A stretch of 13,130 bases of DNA from an uncultured Clostridium sp. (GCA_900551225.1 URUZ01000116.1:1-13130); one strand, 5' to 3'. Counted from the stretch's first letter, positions 1-7,611 are shown. Program-made: numbers and translations. The notes: a model not told the origin generated them from the sequence alone.

Positions 1-3000
1 TAATAAACCCGTCATGGCTTCTCTCAGCTCCCTGGGGCGGGATATCAATCACCAGGTCAATCTGATGGCCCAGCACCAGGTCCAGGATATTGGGCGACTC
101 CTGCTCGATCTTGTTGGTCTCATAGGCCTTCACCCCATGGGCGTTCAGCGTCCTGGCCGTCCCCCTTGTGGCGAAAATCTTATACCCCACAGCCGCGAAC
201 CGCCGTGCAATATCCACCGCTTCCTCCTGCTCACTGTGCCTTACGCTCATGATCATATTCTTATACTTGGGAAGCCGGATTCCAGCCCCCTCAAATGCCT
301 TATACAGCGCCTCATTAAATGTCTTTGCGATACCCAGGCACTCGCCCGTGGACTTCATCTCCGGTCCCAGGCTCACGTCCGCGCCGCGGATCTTCTCAAA
401 AGAGAACACCGGCATTTTAATGGCAATATAATCGGCCGCAGGCTGCAGCCCCGGCTCATATCCCAGCTCCCTGATGCTGTGGCCGCAGATAATCTGCGTA
501 GCCAGCGGCACAATGGGAATCCCGGTCACCTTGCTGATATACGGCACTGTTCGCGAGGACCTTGGGTTCACCTCAATAATATACACATCATCCCCATCCA
601 CAATAAACTGGATGTTGATCATTCCCTTTACATGGAGGGCCCTGGCCAGCTTCTCCGTATAATCCACCAGCGTATCAACATTTTCCTGTGTCAGATCCTG
701 TGCCGGATACACGGAAATGCTGTCCCCTGAATGGATTCCCGTCCGCTCAATATGCTGCATAATACCGGGAATCAAGATATCCGTCCCATCACAGATGGCG
801 TCCACCTCAATCTCCTTGCCCATGATATACTTGTCCACCAGAATCGGATGCTCCTGGGCAATCATATTGATAATCCCGATAAACTCATCCACATCCTCAT
901 CGCAGATTGCAATCTGCATCCCCTGGCCGCCCAGCACGTAGGAGGGGCGCACCAGCACCGGATAGCCCAGCTTCCTGGCCGCTTCCTTGGCCTCCTCAGC
1001 CGTGTACACCGTGTGGCCCGCAGGTCTTGGGATCTGGCACTGCTCCAGAATCTCATCAAAACGCTCCCTGTCCTCAGCCGCATCCACATCCTCTGCCGCA
1101 GTCCCCAGAATGGGCACGCCCATCTTCATCAGCGCCTCGGTCAGCTTGATGGCCGTCTGTCCGCCGAACTGCACCACCGCGCCGTCCGGTTTCTCAATGT
1201 CCACAATGCTCTCCACATCCTCAGGGGTCAGCGGCTCAAAATACAGCTTATCCGCAATATCAAAATCCGTACTCACAGTCTCAGGGTTATTATTGACAAT
1301 CACCGTCTCATAGCCCTCTTTGCTGAATGCCCATGTGCTGTGCACGGAACAGAAGTCAAATTCAATTCCCTGCCCGATCCGGATCGGCCCGGAACCAAGC
1401 ACCAGCACCTTCTTACGCCCGGTGGTCTGCTCCGCCTCATTGAAGCTGCCAAAGCAGGAGTAATAATAGGGTGTCTCCGCAGCAAACTCCGCCGCGCAGG
1501 TATCCACCATCTTGTAGGCCGCACGGATATCATTGTCATAGCGCAGCTTCTTAACCGCCTCCTGGCTGATACCGGTGAGCCGCGCAATCACATTGTCGGG
1601 GAACTCGATGCGCTTGGCCTCTGCAAGCAGCTCCACGGTCAATTCCTTCTCCCCTGCCTTAACAGCCTTCAGCTCATCCTCCATCTCCACCAGAATGGCC
1701 AGCTTGTCGATGAACCACAGGTCAATGCGGGTAATCCCGTGGATCTCCTCATAGGTAAACCCGCGGCGCAGCGCCTCTGCAATTCTCCAGATCCGCATGT
1801 CATCCACCTTGGCAAGCTGGTCCCGCAGCTGGCTGTCGGTGAGATTGGTGAAATCATAGGACAGCAGGCAGTCCACATGCTGCTCCAGGGAACGGATGGC
1901 CTTCATCAGCCCGCCTTCAAAGCTGTTGCAGATACTCATCACTTCGCCGGTGGCCTTCATCTGGGTTCCCAGGGTCCGCTTGGCGCTGATGAATTTATCA
2001 AAGGGCAGCCTTGGCATTTTCACCACGCAGTAGTCCAGCATTGGCTCAAAGCTTGCATATGTTTTCTTTGTAACCGCATTCTTAATCTCATCCAGGGTGT
2101 AGCCCAGCGCGATCTTGGCCGCCACCTTGGCGATTGGGTAGCCTGTGGCCTTGGAGGCCAGTGCAGAGGAACGGCTCACACGGGGATTCACCTCAATGAC
2201 ACAGTATTCGAAGCTGTCCGGATTCAGGGCATACTGCACGTTGCAGCCGCCGGTAATTCCCAGCTCGCTGATGATGTTGAGGGCAGAGGTGCGCAGCATC
2301 TGGTACTCCTTGTCCCCTAGGGTCTGGGAGGGTGCCACCACAATACTGTCGCCGGTGTGCACGCCCACGGGGTCAATGTTCTCCATGTTGCAGACCGTGA
2401 TCACATTCCCCGCGCCGTCGCGCATGACCTCGTACTCGATCTCCTTCCAGCCGGCGATGCAGCGCTCCACCAGCACCTGGCCCACACGGGAGAGGCGCAG
2501 GCCGTTCTCCAGGATCTCGGCGCACTGTTCCGGGTTCTGGGCGATGCCGCCGCCGGAGCCGCCCATGGTGTAGGCCGGACGCAGCACCACGGGGTAGCCG
2601 ATCTGGGCTGCGATCTCCAGGCCGTGCTGCACATCCTCCACAATGTCCGAGGGAGCCACCGGCTCGCCGATCTTCTCCATGGTTTCCTTGAACATTTCCC
2701 GGTCCTCTGCCTTTTTGATGGTCAGGGCAGTGGTTCCGATCAGGCGCACATTGTGCTTCTTAAAGAAGCCGGCGTCATCCAGCTCCATAGCCAGGTTCAG
2801 TCCCGCCTGTCCGCCCAGGGTGGGCAGCACGCTGTCGGGCTTCTCCTTTAAGATCAGCTGTTCCACGACCTCCACGGTCAGCGGCTCGATGTACACTTTG
2901 TCCGCAATATCCTTGTCCGTCATGATGGTGGCCGGGTTGGAGTTGAGCAGCACCACCTCAATGCCCTCCTCTTTTAAAGAGCGGCAGGCCTGGGTGCCCG

Positions 3001-3085
3001 CGTAGTCAAACTCAGCGGCCTGGCCGATGACGATTGGGCCGGAGCCCAGCATCAGAACTTTTTTAATCTCAGGATTCTTTGGCAT
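1..3085 (-). CDS. carB: Carbamoyl-phosphate synthase large subunit (3' end outside window)
   Basis: The large, ammonia-using subunit of cytoplasmic carbamoyl phosphate synthase makes carbamoyl phosphate from bicarbonate, two ATP and ammonia channelled from CarA, for pyrimidine and arginine synthesis. Reading from 3085, 1028 codons are open to the left edge. The protein starts MPKNPEIKKVLMLGSGP and shows both homologous synthetase halves. The first has an ATP-grasp stretch with YTMGGSGGG near residue 170. The second begins near residue 550 with KKVLVLGSGPIRIGQG and has SYVLGGQGM near residue 700. The C-terminal allosteric MGS-like domain begins near residue 930. Full-length family members are about 1060-1075 residues, so roughly 40 are missing off the window. 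The start is set by GGAGGTG upstream, inside the end of carA, and the ATG shares one base with the carA stop (TAATG), which implies translational coupling. No frameshift is seen. Confidence 0.97.
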   Translation of the reverse strand, partial: MPKNPEIKKVLMLGSGPIVIGQAAEFDYAGTQACRSLKEEGIEVVLLNSNPATIMTDKDIADKVYIEPLTVEVVEQLILKEKPDSVLPTLGGQAGLNLAMELDDAGFFKKHNVRLIGTTALTIKKAEDREMFKETMEKIGEPVAPSDIVEDVQHGLEIAAQIGYPVVLRPAYTMGGSGGGIAQNPEQCAEILENGLRLSRVGQVLVERCIAGWKEIEYEVMRDGAGNVITVCNMENIDPVGVHTGDSIVVAPSQTLGDKEYQMLRTSALNIISELGITGGCNVQYALNPDSFEYCVIEVNPRVSRSSALASKATGYPIAKVAAKIALGYTLDEIKNAVTKKTYASFEPMLDYCVVKMPRLPFDKFISAKRTLGTQMKATGEVMSICNSFEGGLMKAIRSLEQHVDCLLSYDFTNLTDSQLRDQLAKVDDMRIWRIAEALRRGFTYEEIHGITRIDLWFIDKLAILVEMEDELKAVKAGEKELTVELLAEAKRIEFPDNVIARLTGISQEAVKKLRYDNDIRAAYKMVDTCAAEFAAETPYYYSCFGSFNEAEQTTGRKKVLVLGSGPIRIGQGIEFDFCSVHSTWAFSKEGYETVIVNNNPETVSTDFDIADKLYFEPLTPEDVESIVDIEKPDGAVVQFGGQTAIKLTEALMKMGVPILGTAAEDVDAAEDRERFDEILEQCQIPRPAGHTVYTAEEAKEAARKLGYPVLVRPSYVLGGQGMQIAICDEDVDEFIGIINMIAQEHPILVDKYIMGKEIEVDAICDGTDILIPGIMQHIERTGIHSGDSISVYPAQDLTQENVDTLVDYTEKLARALHVKGMINIQFIVDGDDVYIIEVNPRSSRTVPYISKVTGIPIVPLATQIICGHSIRELGYEPGLQPAADYIAIKMPVFSFEKIRGADVSLGPEMKSTGECLGIAKTFNEALYKAFEGAGIRLPKYKNMIMSVRHSEQEEAVDIARRFAAVGYKIFATRGTARTLNAHGVKAYETNKIEQESPNILDLVLGHQIDLVIDIPPQGAERSHDGFI

Positions 3086-4158
3086 TAGTTCTTCACCTCC
3101 ATCATATTAAGGAAACGGTCAAACAGGTATCCGGAGTCCAGAGGTCCTGGGCAGGCCTCGGGATGGTACTGTACCGTAAAAATGTTTTTGCCCGTATATT
3201 TCAGTCCCTCGTTGGTGCTGTCGTTGACATTGACAAATGCCGGCACAGCCACACTCCGGTCCAGATTGTCCGTGTCCACCACATAGCCATGGTTCTGTGA
3301 GGAAATGTATACCCGCCCGGTCTCCAGGTCTTTCACCGGATGGTTTCCGCCGCGGTGGCCGTACTTCAGCTTGTAGGTATCCATGCCATTGGCCAGTGCC
3401 ATCAGCTGATGTCCCAGGCAGATGGCGAAGATGGGCACATCGGAGCTGTACAGCTTCTTAATCTCCCTGATGATCTCCACATTCTCCTTGGGATCGCCGG
3501 GGCCGTTGCTCAGCATGATTCCGTCGGGCTGATCGGCCAGGACAGTCTCCGCAGGGGTGTCCGCCGGATATACGGTCACCTGGCAGCCTCTGTTATTCAG
3601 GGAACGGGCAATGTTGTCCTTGGCGCCGTAATCCATAAGCGCCACTTTTTTGCCTTCTCCCGGAAGGACATACTTCTCCGCCGTGGTGGTTTTCATCACC
3701 ACACCGGCCACGGTGTAGGCCTTCATGCGGCTGATCGGCTCCTCAAAATCAGCATACGCCTTAGTGGTGATCATGCCGTTCATTGTACCTTTTTCTCTTA
3801 ATAGTTTCGTCAGGGCTCTTGTATCGATACCGCAGATACCAGGAATATCATGTTCTTCTAAGAAATGCTGAATGGTATCCCCGCTTCTGAAGTTGCTGGG
3901 GATTCGGGATAATTCTCTTACAATATAGCCGTCCGGCCAAGGGTGTTTCGACTCCATGTCTGCATGGCAGATTCCGTAATTACCAATCAATGGATATGTC
4001 ATTACAACTGCCTGTCCTGCATAGGATGGATCTGTCAGGACTTCCAGATAACCGGTCATTGAGGTATTAAATACAATTTCACTGATTACTTCCCTCTTTG
4101 AACCAATGCTGGTCCCGGTAAATACTGTTCCGTCTTCCAGTATGAGGTATGCTTTCAT
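3085..4158 (-). CDS. carA: Carbamoyl-phosphate synthase small subunit (glutamine amidotransferase)
   Basis: CarA hydrolyses glutamine and passes ammonia to CarB. The 357-residue protein has the CPSase small-chain N-terminal domain (about 1-140) and a class I glutamine amidotransferase domain (about 170-355). The nucleophile is Cys247 in FAICLGHQ, and the triad is completed by His332 and Glu334 in QYHPEACPGP; LSNGPGDP is also present. I chose ATG at 4158 because MKAYLILEDGTVFTG matches the usual family N-terminus and AGAAAGGA lies upstream. A TTG at 4185 would add nine unlikely residues. Length is typical (about 350-380). It is the first gene of a carAB operon with its own promoter and about 70 nt of leader. 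No PyrR-type binding loop or attenuator is recognisable in that leader. Confidence 0.97.
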   Translation of the reverse strand: MKAYLILEDGTVFTGTSIGSKREVISEIVFNTSMTGYLEVLTDPSYAGQAVVMTYPLIGNYGICHADMESKHPWPDGYIVRELSRIPSNFRSGDTIQHFLEEHDIPGICGIDTRALTKLLREKGTMNGMITTKAYADFEEPISRMKAYTVAGVVMKTTTAEKYVLPGEGKKVALMDYGAKDNIARSLNNRGCQVTVYPADTPAETVLADQPDGIMLSNGPGDPKENVEIIREIKKLYSSDVPIFAICLGHQLMALANGMDTYKLKYGHRGGNHPVKDLETGRVYISSQNHGYVVDTDNLDRSVAVPAFVNVNDSTNEGLKYTGKNIFTVQYHPEACPGPLDSGYLFDRFLNMMEVKN

Positions 4159-4235
4159 ATGGGGTACCTGTCCTTTCTTCTGCAACGTATCGCTTGTTTA
4201 TATCAGGCTGATTGACTTCTGCCCAAATTGTAAAA

Positions 4236-4264
4236 ATTATAATGTATTTTGTATTAATTTGCAA
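4236..4264 (-). promoter_or_regulatory. Sigma-A-type promoter of carAB
   Basis: On the minus strand TTGCAA (4264-4259) is followed by 17 nt and a perfect TATAAT (4241-4236), predicting transcription from about 4229 and a leader of about 70 nt. Upstream are two A7 tracts on the coding strand (4282-4288 and 4302-4308), about two helical turns apart, which could act as an UP element or bend the DNA. An 11-bp odd palindrome, ATCAG-N-CTGAT (4202-4212), lies in the early transcribed region and could be an operator or small hairpin. The promoter call is from sequence; the roles of the A tracts and palindrome are inferred. Confidence 0.75.
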
Positions 4265-4319
4265 TGGCTTTAAAGGCTAAATTTTTTTGTTTTATCCTGA
4301 ATTTTTTTCTGATTATGTT

Positions 4320-4335
4320 AACCTCCCTGGAGGTT
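4320..4335. other. Perfect 7-bp inverted repeat between the sleC-like terminator and the carA promoter
   Basis: The 16-bp sequence AACCTCC-CT-GGAGGTT is a perfect inverted repeat with a 2-bp centre, just outside the T tract of the upstream gene's terminator and about 90-105 bp upstream of the predicted carA start site. Its shape resembles an operator for a dimeric regulator. With so short a centre it is a poor RNA hairpin (at best 6 bp with a 4-nt loop). No regulator can be named from the sequence. Confidence 0.4.
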
Positions 4336-4339
4336 CCGT

Positions 4340-4386
4340 AAAAAAGCGGAGAAGTCCCGGGGCTGATCCCCGTTCCCTCTCCGCTT
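4340..4386 (-). terminator. Rho-independent terminator of the SleC-like gene
   Basis: On the minus strand a 9-bp stem, AAGCGGAGA with TCTCCGCTT (4378-4386 with 4344-4352), encloses an inner CGGGG/CCCCG hairpin (4368-4372 with 4358-4362) and ends in TTTTTT. It begins about 24 bp after the stop codon at 4410, separating the spore gene from carAB. Confidence 0.9.
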
Positions 4387-4409
4387 ATTATATCCCTTAA
4401 AACAGATGA

Positions 4410-5657
4410 TTACACCAGCTCCGCTATCCTGGTAATTCCCACGTAAATATGGGAGATCCTATACCATGTGGCAAAGTTCACCACCCCAGTCTGAGGCAGG
4501 CCGAATATGGACTGGAACTCACGCACCGCAGCCTCTGTCTGAGGTCCGTAAACACCGTCCGGGTTCACTCTTGGTATAGCCGAATACACAGTGGCAATGG
4601 TATCCAGCTGCTCCTGCATCTGCTGCACCTTTGGCCCTGAGCTTCCCACGGTCAGGTCATACCCCGGCCAGGAAGCCGGAATCCCGGCAATCTGCTCCGC
4701 CGTATTCACATAGATGGTATCCCCGTAGAAATGCCGCAGGATCTCAATGGGGCTGTAGCCACGCTGTCCCAGATCACAGCTTCCCCACTGTGTCATCCAT
4801 CCAGGACACTGGACCTGCCTGCCGTCGCAGTATTGGGTCAGAATGGGCTGGCGCACTCCCGGCCTGGATAAGTAGTTGTCGAAAATCTCATCCACCACCT
4901 GGCTGATACTCTCAAAAATATTCCGGCCATAGATCCATTTATGGTCAAATGCAGTGGAGGAGGTGATGGTGAAGTCATAGCCCTGGTTCCTGTACCACTC
5001 GGTGTAGACACGGTTCAGCGTAAAGGACATGATGGCCAGCACATTGGAGGTGATGGTGGCTCTGGGCCAGGTGGAATAGATCTCGCTGGAGGCCACATTT
5101 TTAATATAATCCCTGTAGGGCACGTAATAGTTCTTGGCAGTGCTGTCCGTGGGAGCGCCGTCGTGGACCACCACGGTCTGAGGAACCACCACCCGGCTGA
5201 GAACGATCTCGCCGCTCTCATTGACCGGCTTGATCTCCGCCTCCGCGATCTTGGGCGGATAGTTGCCGTACAGGGTGTGGTCCGGTATAATGACAGCGTC
5301 CTCCGGCGGCACCTCCCCCAGAGGCGTCATAGCCACCGGCTGAAGGGCCGTGGAGTCGGCCAGTATCTCCGTTCCCGACACCACCAGGGGATCGAAGCCC
5401 TCAGCCTCCACCAGCAGGTTGTACTCTGAATAGGGCTGGAGGATCTGAGGCTCCAGGCTCAGCTCCAGCGGCGGAGCCGACAGGGCCACCTGCTCTGTCT
5501 GGCCGGAGCTGTTGGTCTGCAGCCGCTCCACTGTGGAATCCGGCTCCCCCTTGTATGTAATGGTGATCCGTGCATTTTCAATGGGGAAATTGTTCTGGAT
5601 ATTTACAACATTTACCTGAAGCAGGCCTTTGTATCCTGTTTCTGTGTTATTAGCCAT
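4410..5657 (-). CDS. SleC-like spore cortex-lytic protein (SpoIID-like domain plus peptidoglycan-binding domain)
   Basis: Cortex-lytic enzymes of the clostridial SleC type are stored in spores as zymogens and cleave cortex peptidoglycan at germination. The 415-residue protein has three parts: an N-terminal beta-rich region (about 8-112) resembling carboxypeptidase-regulatory or Cna-B folds, with PIENARITITY; a SpoIID/LytB-like domain (about 175-265) with YVPYRDYIKNVASSEIYSTW; and a C-terminal PG-binding type 1 domain (about 337-400) with VQQMQEQLDTI and DGVYGPQTEAAVREFQ. Glu192 aligns with the catalytic Glu of SpoIID lytic transglycosylases. No signal peptide is seen, as in SleC. The ATG is fixed by AGAGG 6 nt upstream and an in-frame stop just above it. 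The match to SleC rests on architecture and length (about 420-440). Spore genomes may carry several paralogues, so I give no symbol. Confidence 0.8.
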   Translation of the reverse strand: MANNTETGYKGLLQVNVVNIQNNFPIENARITITYKGEPDSTVERLQTNSSGQTEQVALSAPPLELSLEPQILQPYSEYNLLVEAEGFDPLVVSGTEILADSTALQPVAMTPLGEVPPEDAVIIPDHTLYGNYPPKIAEAEIKPVNESGEIVLSRVVVPQTVVVHDGAPTDSTAKNYYVPYRDYIKNVASSEIYSTWPRATITSNVLAIMSFTLNRVYTEWYRNQGYDFTITSSTAFDHKWIYGRNIFESISQVVDEIFDNYLSRPGVRQPILTQYCDGRQVQCPGWMTQWGSCDLGQRGYSPIEILRHFYGDTIYVNTAEQIAGIPASWPGYDLTVGSSGPKVQQMQEQLDTIATVYSAIPRVNPDGVYGPQTEAAVREFQSIFGLPQTGVVNFATWYRISHIYVGITRIAELV

Positions 5658-5744
5658 GTAGTACCTCTTGTTTCATGATTACTACAATATAATCCACAAC
5701 CTCCTGTTTAATGCATGTTCACCAGGCATTTTCCTGCAAATCTT

Positions 5745-6395
5745 TCACAAAACCGTAAAATGGCTCTCATAGCCCTTGATTTTCAGGTATTCTTTCACCG
5801 CGCGCACAGTCCCTTCAGTGCCCAGGCTGGCCGTGTTCAGCATCAGATCGTAATTTTCCAGATTTTCCCAATCCTTGCCGGCATAGTATCGGTGGTAATC
5901 CCTCCGCTCCCGGTCCATGCGCTTGATGTTCTGTTTCACATCCCTGGCATCATAGTATCCAAGCTGAGTAATCCTGTCCACCCGGTAGTCCATGTCCGCG
6001 TAGAGGAAGATCCGCACCAGCCCTTCCATCCCCTCCAGCACATAGTCCGCGCAGCGTCCGATGATCACGCAGTCCTCCTCAGAAGCCAGCCCCTTGATCA
6101 CCTCTGACTGGAAACGGAACAGATTGTCCGCGGACACCAGATCCGCGCCAAAGGACGGCGCGCCCTTCTCCGGGGTCAGCCCCTTGACGATCTTGTACAG
6201 CAGCTTGTTACCAGGACGCTCGTCCGCCAGGTGGTAGTAGCTCTCCTTGATTCCGCTCTCATCTGAGTTCATGCGGAGGATATTCTTGTCGTAAAATCCG
6301 ATTCCCAGATCCTCCGCCAGTCTGGAGCCGACTTCACGGCCGCCGCTGCCAAACTGCCTGCCAATGGTAATTACCAGTCTTTTTCCATTCTTCAT
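5745..6395 (-). CDS. Cytidylate kinase-like family P-loop protein
   Basis: A 216-residue protein of the AAA/cytidylate-kinase-like family that is common in clostridia and distinct from true Cmk. It opens with a hydrophobic strand and glycine loop, VITIGRQFGSGGREVG, where the usual Walker A GK[ST] is replaced by GGRE. It then has FYDKNILR (about 35-42) and CVIIGRCADYVLEG (about 110), typical of the family. The C-terminal half has the LID-like stretch DYRVDRITQLGYYDARDVKQ and MDRERRDYHRYY. The physiological substrate is not known to me; nucleotide phosphorylation is inferred from the fold only. The start is ATG 6395, 8 nt after AAGGAGG; the in-frame ATG at 6401 is only 2 nt from it. An 87-bp gap separates it from the SleC-like gene, with no clear terminator, so readthrough is possible. 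Confidence 0.82.
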   Translation of the reverse strand: MKNGKRLVITIGRQFGSGGREVGSRLAEDLGIGFYDKNILRMNSDESGIKESYYHLADERPGNKLLYKIVKGLTPEKGAPSFGADLVSADNLFRFQSEVIKGLASEEDCVIIGRCADYVLEGMEGLVRIFLYADMDYRVDRITQLGYYDARDVKQNIKRMDRERRDYHRYYAGKDWENLENYDLMLNTASLGTEGTVRAVKEYLKIKGYESHFTVL

Positions 6396-6431
6396 AGACA
6401 TATCCTCCTTGTGCTCTTCTTTGATGTTCTT

Positions 6432-6460
6432 ATTATATCATACACAGATGGCATATCACA
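6432..6460 (-). promoter_or_regulatory. Extended -10 promoter of the cytidylate-kinase-like gene
   Basis: On the minus strand TGATATAAT (6440-6432) is a perfect -10 with the TGn extension. The -35 position, TGTGAT (6460-6455), is weak at 17-nt spacing. The leader to the ATG would be about 30 nt. Confidence 0.55.
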
Positions 6461-6535
6461 CCGTTTTAAGCGATTTCCCCTTCTTTATTATATGCGGACA
6501 GGCTCCCGCGCAGGAGTGGGCCTCCCCTGCAATAT

Positions 6536-6582
6536 AAAAATGCCCTGCCGCCGCTGAGATACAAGACCCGGCGGAACAGGGC
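6536..6582 (-). terminator. Terminator of the amidase gene
   Basis: On the minus strand GCCCTG and CCGCCG (6582-6577 and 6574-6569) pair with CGGCGG and CAGGGC (6553-6542), with a 2-nt bulge and a 15-nt loop, followed by ATTTTTATA. It lies about 60 bp after the stop codon at 6640. Confidence 0.85.
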
Positions 6583-6584
6583 GC

Positions 6585-6619
6585 GGTGAAATGCCGGCGG
6601 AGCCGGGTTTCACCTTTTT
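6585..6619 (+). terminator. Second hairpin, with its T tract on the plus strand
   Basis: GGTGAAA (6585-6591) pairs with TTTCACC (6608-6614) around an inner CCGGC/GCCGG stem, followed on the plus strand by TTTTT. On the minus strand it has no T tail, so it would add a hairpin but not a terminator there. It would stop plus-strand transcription, although no plus-strand gene is seen nearby. Confidence 0.65.
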
Positions 6620-6639
6620 GTTAAATGTCGTATACAGGT

Positions 6640-7422
6640 TTAATACACCGCGCGCTCCAGTACCAGCAGCGTCTGGTATCCCATATTTCTCAGAATACGT
6701 TCCATATTGGCGGCGTTATCCATGTTGAGGAACGCGCCCACGCGCACTTTGTAATACCCGTCATCGTACAGCAGGAAGGCGGGAAGGCCTCTGGCTGCAA
6801 GTTCATTGCGGAGCCGCTCCGCTGGCACCCGGTCCCTGTAAGCTCCCACCTGGACCTGGTAATACTCCGGGCGCTCCATCTCCTGCTGACGGATGGTCTC
6901 CAGCACACCGTCGGCTATAGCCTGGGCTATGTTCTGAAAATTGTTGTCGAAAAACTGGTTATCTGCGGGATTATCGATGAACCCGGCCTCCACCAGCACT
7001 GCCGGCATCTGAGTTCTGCGGAGCACAATCAGCCCCGGGCGCTCCTTGACTCCCAGGTCCGCGAACCCCGCTTCAGTCAGGTTACGGCTGATGTTCTCCG
7101 CCAAAATGGCCGGCACCCCCTCATCCTGATAGACCAGCACCTCCTGGCCGCTTGCGCTTCCAGGTATGGGCATAGCGTTGCGGTGGATGGATATAAAATA
7201 ATCAGCCCCGGACCGGTTGGCAATCTGCGCCTTTTCTAAGGGTGAATCAAACACATCGTTTACACGGGTATATACTACATTTACACCGTTCTGTTCCAAT
7301 ATATTTCCAACTGCCAAAGCCAGGCGGAGGGCATCGTCCTTTTCCTGACGCCCCATGTAGACAGCGCCGGGGTTCTCCCCGCCGTGGCCTGCGTCGATGA
7401 CTACTGTCTTCATATCTGCCAT
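6640..7422 (-). CDS. N-acetylmuramoyl-L-alanine amidase, Amidase_3 plus SPOR (CwlC-like)
   Basis: This zinc amidase should cut the bond between N-acetylmuramic acid and L-alanine. The 260-residue protein has an Amidase_3 domain (about 4-178) and a C-terminal SPOR peptidoglycan-binding domain (about 187-256, EYYQVQVGAYRDR). Zinc ligands are His13 in DAGHGG, Glu27 and His80 in SIHRNA; the catalytic Glu145 is in VLVEAGFIDNPAD. There is no signal peptide or membrane segment. Size, domain order and missing signal match Bacillus subtilis CwlC, an amidase made in the mother cell that lyses it to release the spore. The start is ATG 7422, with AAAGGAG 8 nt upstream; codons further up to 7545 belong to the leader. 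It is monocistronic by its own promoter and terminator. The mother-cell role is inferred. Confidence 0.9.
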   Translation of the reverse strand: MADMKTVVIDAGHGGENPGAVYMGRQEKDDALRLALAVGNILEQNGVNVVYTRVNDVFDSPLEKAQIANRSGADYFISIHRNAMPIPGSASGQEVLVYQDEGVPAILAENISRNLTEAGFADLGVKERPGLIVLRRTQMPAVLVEAGFIDNPADNQFFDNNFQNIAQAIADGVLETIRQQEMERPEYYQVQVGAYRDRVPAERLRNELAARGLPAFLLYDDGYYKVRVGAFLNMDNAANMERILRNMGYQTLLVLERAVY

Positions 7423-7449
7423 TTCAGACACTCCTTTACATATAGGACT

Positions 7450-7549
7450 GTGTTCATAGTGCACCCTGTTCACTAAATTCGATATTTCATTAAGTGAAAG
7501 GGTGTAACTCACACTAGGCTCGGAAAGACCTCGCCAAGTGTTCATAGTA
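7450..7549. repeat. 11-bp direct repeat GTGTTCATAGT, two copies 89 bp apart
   Basis: GTGTTCATAGT occurs at 7450-7460 and again at 7539-7549, the second copy abutting the putative -10 element of the amidase promoter. An exact 11-mer twice in about 100 bp of non-coding DNA is suggestive of a repeated binding site, but could be chance. The 189-bp gap between lrp and the amidase (7423-7611) otherwise shows only the promoter and small hairpins. Confidence 0.35.
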
Positions 7550-7576
7550 TACCATATGTGGCATTTGCCTGAAAGT
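7550..7576 (-). promoter_or_regulatory. Sigma-K-like promoter overlapping an extended -10 site, upstream of the amidase
   Basis: On the minus strand AC (7576-7575), 16 nt and CATATGGTA (7558-7550) match the known sigma-K pattern AC-N16/17-CATANNNTA. The same region holds TGGTATACT, an extended -10 for the housekeeping sigma factor, with a poor -35. The leader to ATG 7422 would be about 120 nt and contains an imperfect hairpin (7512-7519 with 7533-7540). Confidence 0.5.
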
Positions 7577-7611
7577 TGCCGTTCCGACTGAATTATTCCG
7601 AAAATATTTCC

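Noticed and set aside
731..2320. Long plus-strand open frame of 529 codons
   Set aside because: It lies opposite the carB coding sequence, shows no protein-family features (rich in His, Leu and Arg), and the carB frame is unmistakable.
5655..5701. Mini open frame upstream of the SleC-like gene (GTG, 15 codons, ending over its start codon)
   Set aside because: AGGAGG sits only 2 nt before the GTG, too close to be useful, and an in-phase ATG is too far away. Overlap may be chance.
6461..6535. Extra hairpin (GCAGG/CCTGC) between the kinase-like promoter and the terminators
   Set aside because: The stem is imperfect and has no T tract or neighbouring element that would give it a role.
7423..7545. 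Longer amidase start adding 41 residues
   Set aside because: The ATG at 7422 has AAAGGAG at good spacing and fits the family N-terminus; the extension covers the leader with its hairpin and putative promoter, and has no ribosome binding site.
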